The position numbers were made by a program, and so were the translations under genes. A stretch of 64,000 bases of DNA from Rhizoclosmatium globosum (Eukaryota > Chytridiomycota > Chytridiomycetes > Chytridiales > Chytriomycetaceae). How positions within the stretch are numbered: position 1 is the first letter of the stretch; each line of letters begins with the position of its first letter. The notes beneath the pieces were generated by a model. That model did not search any database, was not told the DNA's origin, and saw nothing but the letters and a program-made list of their open reading frames with translations. Below, piece by piece: positions 59,440 to 64,000 of the stretch. Location: contig MCGO01000042.1 of assembly GCA_002104985.1 (NCBI GenBank), forward strand, positions 248,001 to 312,000. Direction: 5' to 3'.

Positions 59440-60090
59440 ATGTGGATCCCAGTCCCCCACACATCCGATACCCTCCCAGCCTTAGCAATTACAACCTGGA
59501 GCCCACAACTTACCCCAGCCCTACTCACCCTCCTCAACGGTACATCAGGCACCGCAATCACCAACCACCTCCGAAACAAGATCCCTCAACCATACACCCA
59601 AGAAGCAGCAGACGACTTCCTCTCCCGCGTCTCACCCCCCACCTCCCTCTTCACATCCTACGCGATCGTATCACACAACGACGGGACAATTGTAACCGCA
59701 ATAGGAACAATCGGGTTAACCTTCAAAGACCCAACCGACATTGAAGCACATGCTGCTGAATTGGGGTACTGGTTGGCCCCGGAATACTGGGGGAAAGGGG
59801 TCATGACGAGTGTCCTCTCTGCATTCATGAAAGACTTTGTCACACCGCTGTCTGCTATAAATCCGCGTTGTGCAGATGTCCCGCTTGCGAAGGTGTATGC
59901 AATAGCGAGTTTAGAGAATCCAGGGAGTTGCATGGTTTTGGAGAAGAATGGGTTTGAGAGGGAAGGTGTTTTGAGGAGGTATGGATGGAAAGGGGGGCGG
60001 TTTTATGATGCGGCTTTGTATGCAACGTTTTTTAGTGTTTATTTATTGGATGAATGTGAAACAATAATGTGTTGTAAATCAAAAGCGTAA
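59440..60090 (+). CDS. GNAT-family N-acetyltransferase (RimJ/RimL-like)
   Basis: Single exon, 216 residues. Acetyl-CoA-binding signature ELGYWLAPEYWGKGVMTSVL and the later NPGSCMVLEKNGFEREGVLR match the RimJ/RimL subgroup of GNAT enzymes, which acetylate protein N-termini or small molecules; substrate is unknown. About 25 residues follow the usual end of the domain (after AALYATF). Its stop lies nine bases before the start of the LtrA-like gene on the same strand. Codons are C-ending up to about 59740 and G/T-ending afterwards. Confidence 0.85.
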   Translation: MWIPVPHTSDTLPALAITTWSPQLTPALLTLLNGTSGTAITNHLRNKIPQPYTQEAADDFLSRVSPPTSLFTSYAIVSHNDGTIVTAIGTIGLTFKDPTDIEAHAAELGYWLAPEYWGKGVMTSVLSAFMKDFVTPLSAINPRCADVPLAKVYAIASLENPGSCMVLEKNGFEREGVLRRYGWKGGRFYDAALYATFFSVYLLDECETIMCCKSKA

Positions 60091-60099
60091 ATCCAAGAT

Positions 60100-61431
60100 A
60101 TGGTGCATCATTCGTCCATCAAGTCTCCTTTACTACCAACAACAACCCCGAGTACAATTGATGAGAATATCAACAACAATGATAAGACGGTGTACAACGC
60201 CATCACGTTCTACCAGAAAATGGTTCCACGCGATCCACATGAGATTAACAGAACAGCAACACCCCTTGAACTCCTTTTTGACTTAACCCTCGTTGTCTCT
60301 ATATCAATCACGTCCGAGCAGTTCACTCACTTGGTGCTGGAGGGATTTAACATTGACCTAGCGATATTCCTTTTCTTTGCAACCTTCTCCTCGAATTGGA
60401 TGGCGTGGATGGACTTCACATGGTTCCTTACAGCCTACGACCCCGACGACGTCTTCTTCCGTATTGGAACACTCGGCCAAATCCTCGGAATCCTTACAAT
60501 CGGAACCGGCGTCCCCTCCGCCTTCATGTTCAACTTTATACAAGTCCTATACGGCTTCATCCTCCTCCGCGCATTTTACGTGTCCTTCTATTTGGGCCGC
60601 GCCGCCTTCGAAGACTCCGTCAACAGAATATACAACCTCCGCATGATATTCCTGACAACCCTCGTCCAAGCCGGATGGTACATCACATCCGTCTACGGAC
60701 CCCCAACAATCGAATGGACAGCATCCACATTCGTCGTCCTCATGTTCTGCGAGTTCTTTTTCCCATACATTTCGGAAATCGCAACTCCATCGCCGGGGAG
60801 GCATCCAATCCATTTGGGGGAGCGGTACGGCGCGTTGACGATTATTGTGATTGGGGAGAGTTTTATCAGTTTGGGCGCGGCTGTGATTGACACGACTACG
60901 GGATCGATTTCTCCGGAGGCGTGTAAGATTGCTGTTGCGTGTGTTGTGACGCTGTTTGTTATGTGGTGGACGTATTTCACGATCCCGTTTGGAGTGTTGA
61001 TGCAGACGCGAAGGAATTTGATGCGCGTGTGTGGGTATGGGCACTACTTTTTGCATATTTCGATTGCGATTGCAGCGTCAGGAACGAGTTTGATGATGCA
61101 GACGGGGTTGTATCCGGAGAAGTATTTTTTTGGGAGGGAGGTTTCTGTGCAGGTGTTTGCGTGGGCTGTGAGTGCGTATTTTGTGTTTTTGACTTTGGTG
61201 ACGGGGGTTTTGCTTGGGTTTTGTCGTGTTTTCTTCATGGGGCTTGGGATTAAGGTTGGAACTTGTGCGGTTTTTCTTGCTATTGCGCACTTTGGGACTC
61301 CGCATATGGGGACGGGGGATACGTTGCTGATAATGTGTATTCCTATCATTTTGTTGCTCTGTGCAACGATATGGATCACGAACATGGGTAAATTTGCAGC
61401 AAACACAGAAGCCGACGTGGAATCGCCTTAG
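60100..61431 (+). CDS. LtrA-family multi-helix membrane protein
   Basis: Single exon, 443 residues. The signature RTATPLELLFDLTLVVSISI near residue 45-65 and GERYGALTIIVIGESFISLG define the low-temperature-requirement A family, with about ten to twelve predicted membrane helices. Biochemical function of the family is not established. The first ATG is only nine bases after the upstream stop; an alternative in-frame Met at about 60220 (MVPRDPHEINRTATP) would also keep the whole domain. Synonymous sites flip from C-rich to G/T-rich at about 60790. Confidence 0.88.
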   Translation: MVHHSSIKSPLLPTTTPSTIDENINNNDKTVYNAITFYQKMVPRDPHEINRTATPLELLFDLTLVVSISITSEQFTHLVLEGFNIDLAIFLFFATFSSNWMAWMDFTWFLTAYDPDDVFFRIGTLGQILGILTIGTGVPSAFMFNFIQVLYGFILLRAFYVSFYLGRAAFEDSVNRIYNLRMIFLTTLVQAGWYITSVYGPPTIEWTASTFVVLMFCEFFFPYISEIATPSPGRHPIHLGERYGALTIIVIGESFISLGAAVIDTTTGSISPEACKIAVACVVTLFVMWWTYFTIPFGVLMQTRRNLMRVCGYGHYFLHISIAIAASGTSLMMQTGLYPEKYFFGREVSVQVFAWAVSAYFVFLTLVTGVLLGFCRVFFMGLGIKVGTCAVFLAIAHFGTPHMGTGDTLLIMCIPIILLLCATIWITNMGKFAANTEADVESP

Positions 61432-61478
61432 AAAACCATTTTATATTTAATAGTAAAATTATAGAAATTAGAAAATTA

Positions 61479-62063
61479 ATGACAACTGAACCAGAATCCG
61501 AAGCAATGCCTAGGGACAACAAGTACACAATCCGTGCCAACAACTGGATACTCACGCTGTCCAACTTTGCAGCACTGAATCCAATAGTCTACGGCTTCAG
61601 ACAAGCCAGAAAAGACAGCTGGTTCTTATCCATCTCGTGCGCACTACTCGTCTCCATGGCTGCATCAAGTGCGTACCACCTCAGCGAGCGCACGTATCGT
61701 GGCCATTTGCACATGGGAGGGCCTCGGGTTCTGGGCAAGATTGTTCTGGTTCGAATAAAGAATGTTCGAAACGAGGACGAATTAGACGAGGCGCAGCTGC
61801 TTTTGTTTGATCGGATTTTGTCTGTTGTTGTGCTTGGTTTGGTATTTGCGGGTTGTGGATTTGGGTCTGTTTGGGCGGTGCTTTCGAAGGTGGAGACTTG
61901 TTGGGTGCTGCCTGTTGCCTTGCTAAGTGCTTTGGTTGGGGAGCTTAAATCCGTGAAAGATGTTAAAGTGGCGGGGATCAGTGGCTATGCGTGGCTGCAT
62001 TCGCTGTGGCATGTGCTGGTGTATCAGCTACCCTTTCTGTGTATGAAAAATCTTTATTTATGA
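61479..62063 (+). CDS. Small membrane protein resembling TMEM8/CREST family
   Basis: Single exon, 194 residues, with several hydrophobic helices. The features SSAYHLSE, LLFDRILSV and LHSLWHVLVY match, in order, the Ser/His, Asp and HxxxH positions conserved in the CREST superfamily of putative membrane hydrolases, with closest feel to TMEM8/myomaker/PGAP6 proteins. If right, it would be a metal-dependent lipid or GPI-modifying enzyme in the secretory membranes. The assignment rests on short motifs only. It follows the LtrA-like gene by 47 bases and its stop overlaps the stop of POP4 on the other strand. Confidence 0.5.
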   Translation: MTTEPESEAMPRDNKYTIRANNWILTLSNFAALNPIVYGFRQARKDSWFLSISCALLVSMAASSAYHLSERTYRGHLHMGGPRVLGKIVLVRIKNVRNEDELDEAQLLLFDRILSVVVLGLVFAGCGFGSVWAVLSKVETCWVLPVALLSALVGELKSVKDVKVAGISGYAWLHSLWHVLVYQLPFLCMKNLYL

Positions 62064-63008
62064 TATCTCAATCGTGTTTTTCCATCGGAGTTTCTTTGTT
62101 ACTCGGTCAGATGCACTACCCTTCAGGTGACTGCCGTAGAGTGTAAACAGTTGGTTGTCGTAGGTGAATGCAAAGTTGCTCTTGTTTTTTGGAATACCTA
62201 TGTACATGCACGAGTTAGTTACAATTGTCAGTACATCACATATTTAAAAGGCGTACCCTTGACTACATTGTCGCGTGTAATGATGTAAAACATGCCATCT
62301 GTTTCCTTGATCATGATTCCTGAAATTCCAACGTGGTGTTTACACTTTGAATGTGTCACTGTAGCAGAGAATAAGCATTCTGGGGCAAGATACGAAAAAA
62401 AGGACCCAACCAGTGAATACAGCGCCGTGGTAATCAGCACGCAGAATCTTGATTAAGCTCTGTTCTGAACTATATACGACATTCCAGTCTTCAGCAAACA
62501 GCTCCTTCATATACTGTGTCCACATTTTGTACAGCGGAATGAACATATTGTAACTAAACAGGCATGAATAGGTTAAAACTAGGGATAAATGCCATGGGAT
62601 AACCCACGAAAGCCCCGCGTCTTTCAACGAATCCGCTCCAACATCGCCAATTAATTTCTTTTCCTGTCGCGTCAAAGCCTTCTTTCTGCGTCGTTTTCCA
62701 AAAGTACCGTCCTTTTTTTGGCGGCGAAGTTCTTTGATTCGTTCTTGGTCGGCAATGTCTCGTGCGCGGTTGTCGAGAAAAGCAGATTTTCCCTTGAGTC
62801 TTTCGTCAATGTTTGCACTTGTTTTGAGGAGGGTTGAGGCAGATTGCGATGTTGTTTTTGTTGAAGTTGATGAAGGGGACTGGAGGAGGGAGCGCACGGA
62901 GAAGGCACTGCTGTTGCTATTGCTGTTACTAGTAGTATTGCTAGTAGTAGTGCTGCCGTGGTGGAGCTGGGCATACAGCGCCTTCTCAGGTATCGATGTA
63001 TCAGCCAT
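62058..63008 (-). CDS. POP4: RNase P/MRP subunit POP4 (Rpp29)
   Basis: Four exons in minus sense (63008-62608, 62553-62411, 62358-62257, 62197-62058), 261 residues. After a Ser/Thr-rich leader and a basic stretch (KKDGTFGKRRRKKAL) comes YNMFIPLYKMWTQYM and the Sm-like core ILRADYHGAVF, KCKHHVGISGIMI, FYIITRDNVVKGIPKNKS and FTLYGSHLKG, the Rpp29/Pop4 signature. It binds the RNA of RNase P and MRP, for 5' tRNA trimming and rRNA processing. Its stop overlaps the convergent gene's stop by a few bases; its start is 52 bp from the divergent STPG2-like gene. Confidence 0.92.
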
Positions 63009-63060
63009 CTCTTCTTTTCGTTTGTTGGTTTTGAATCCAAGAAAAAAGAAACGAGAAAAC

Positions 63061-64000
63061 ATGTACTCTCGTGCAGCAAGAAAGTTCTTGACTCCAGACC
63101 CGGATCACGCTAACCCTAATCTGGGGCCAGGCTGTTACACTGCAGATGAAGCTACTCTTATTGCTGGGAAGACTTTGGGCGAGAATGGGTGTGATTCCCT
63201 TCCTTGAAAATCCCCCTTCAGTGTTCTTACCTGACACCCAAAAAATATTAGATATGCTCCTTTCGCGAGTTTAGCCCCACGTGTTTCTTACTTTGATGAA
63301 ACGGTTATCCACGGCCCATCGCCTGGCGCCTATGACCCACCGTTGCAACCCTTTCTCGTGCACAACCCAGACAAAGCTTCTCTCTTTGGTAAATCTCGCG
63401 CAATCCGATTCAAAAATATTGTATCGTTTACACCAAGTCCCAACACGTACACGCTTCCTTCATCTCTCAAGAAAAAGAAGGGTGCATTACTCGGAGGTGA
63501 TGATTCCCACTACAAGAAACCAATGGACCACGGGAAATTGGGAGACACTATCACGTACCAAGCTATCAGCAACGGAACAGCAGCCGCCGCCGCCGATAAT
63601 GGCGCTTCAGCTCCAGGCGACGCCACAGAATCCACAAACTTCCTATCCCAAGAATCCTCACCCCTCGAAGGAACAACAAAACTCGACACCCTCCACTCCT
63701 CCCCGACCCCTAAAAAAGCCACAAAAATCATCATCCCCAAGAAACAACCCCCACCCTCCGCCAAAAAACCCGCAATCGTCTGGCGCAGAAAATACGTCCC
63801 CCCAAGTATCCCCGTCGGCCACTCCGCCTTCGGATACCAAGAAACCCCCACAGGCGAACTCATCCCCCGCTCCCCGCCCAAAAAGTCCTTAGACCCTGGC
63901 CCCGCATACAACTTCATCACGTCCTTTGTCGAGAAGAATAAACACGAAGGAAACGGGTACCGCTTCGCGAGGGAAGGAAAGGGTCTGAAGTTTAAGATTA
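63061..64000 (+). CDS. Sperm-tail PG-rich repeat protein (STPG2-like), truncated by window
   Basis: Two exons seen (63061-63188, 63252 to the window edge), about 292 residues so far and open at the end. Repeats of the PGxY type: NLGPGCYTADE, GPSPGAYDP, TPSPNTYTLP and DPGPAYNF, plus YVPPSIPVGHSAFGYQE, which resembles the STPG2 family. Such proteins are microtubule inner or doublet-associated proteins of cilia, here presumably of the zoospore flagellum, matching the dynein gene in this window. Residues about 160-250 are Pro/Lys-rich with strongly C-ending codons. Confidence 0.85.

Noticed and set aside
62448..62480. 33-nt in-frame candidate intron in POP4
   Set aside because: Too short, and the read-through sequence (VVYSSEQSLIKILRADYHG) fits the family.

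Overview
The window is nuclear DNA of a zoosporic (flagellated) fungus, most likely a chytrid. Fungal families (NST1, a Csm1/Pcs1-type C-terminal domain, a CFEM-like secreted protein, GPI-anchored mucin-like protein, Gea/GBF1, GID-complex RMD5, stand-alone mRNA guanylyltransferase) sit beside ciliary genes that most fungi have lost: an axonemal dynein heavy chain and a sperm-tail PG-rich-repeat protein. A Crinkler/RHS-type NTPase-nuclease gene is also typical of chytrids. Introns are mostly 43-60 nt with GT-AG ends, and intergenic spaces are short. All exon-intron models were derived by reading frames and splice signals by eye; boundaries may be off by a base.

Layout. 1-3.5 kb: AT-rich, gene-poor, only fragments. 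3.57-5.41: amino-acid permease (+). 6.10-7.92: coiled-coil protein kinase (+). 8.24-11.14: a chromatin protein joining a CENP-C-like motif, an MBD-like domain, coiled coil and a Csm1-like C-terminus (+). 11.67-16.40: NST1 (+). 16.74-17.76: two small secreted proteins (-). 18.04-23.28: two near-identical Pro/Gln/Lys-rich paralogues (+) flanking adenosine kinase (-). 23.41-29.85: GBF1/Gea Sec7 ARF-GEF (-). 30.28-45.03: an 18-exon inner-arm-type dynein heavy chain (+). 45.41-47.67: leucine-rich repeats fused to a seven-helix membrane domain (+). 47.86-48.51: divergent peptide deformylase. 48.57-51.72: RNase H-like gene remnants on both sides of a Crinkler-type NTPase/REase gene. 51.76-53.72: peroxisomal acyl/coumarate-CoA ligase (-), head to head with ALG12 (53.76-55.90, +). 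55.98-59.10: RMD5 and the mRNA capping enzyme in tandem (-). 59.44-62.06: GNAT acetyltransferase, LtrA-like and CREST/TMEM8-like membrane proteins (+). 62.06-63.01: RNase P/MRP subunit POP4 (-), head to head with an STPG2-like flagellar gene that runs off the right edge.

Most promising observations: the CENP-C-motif/MBD/Csm1 architecture, which would let a monopolin-like protein dock directly on centromeric or methylated chromatin; the LRR-7TM receptor built from 72-nt phase-2 exons; the Crinkler gene bracketed by decayed copies of the same RNase H-like sequence; and a repeated sharp switch from C-rich to G-rich synonymous sites inside many genes.
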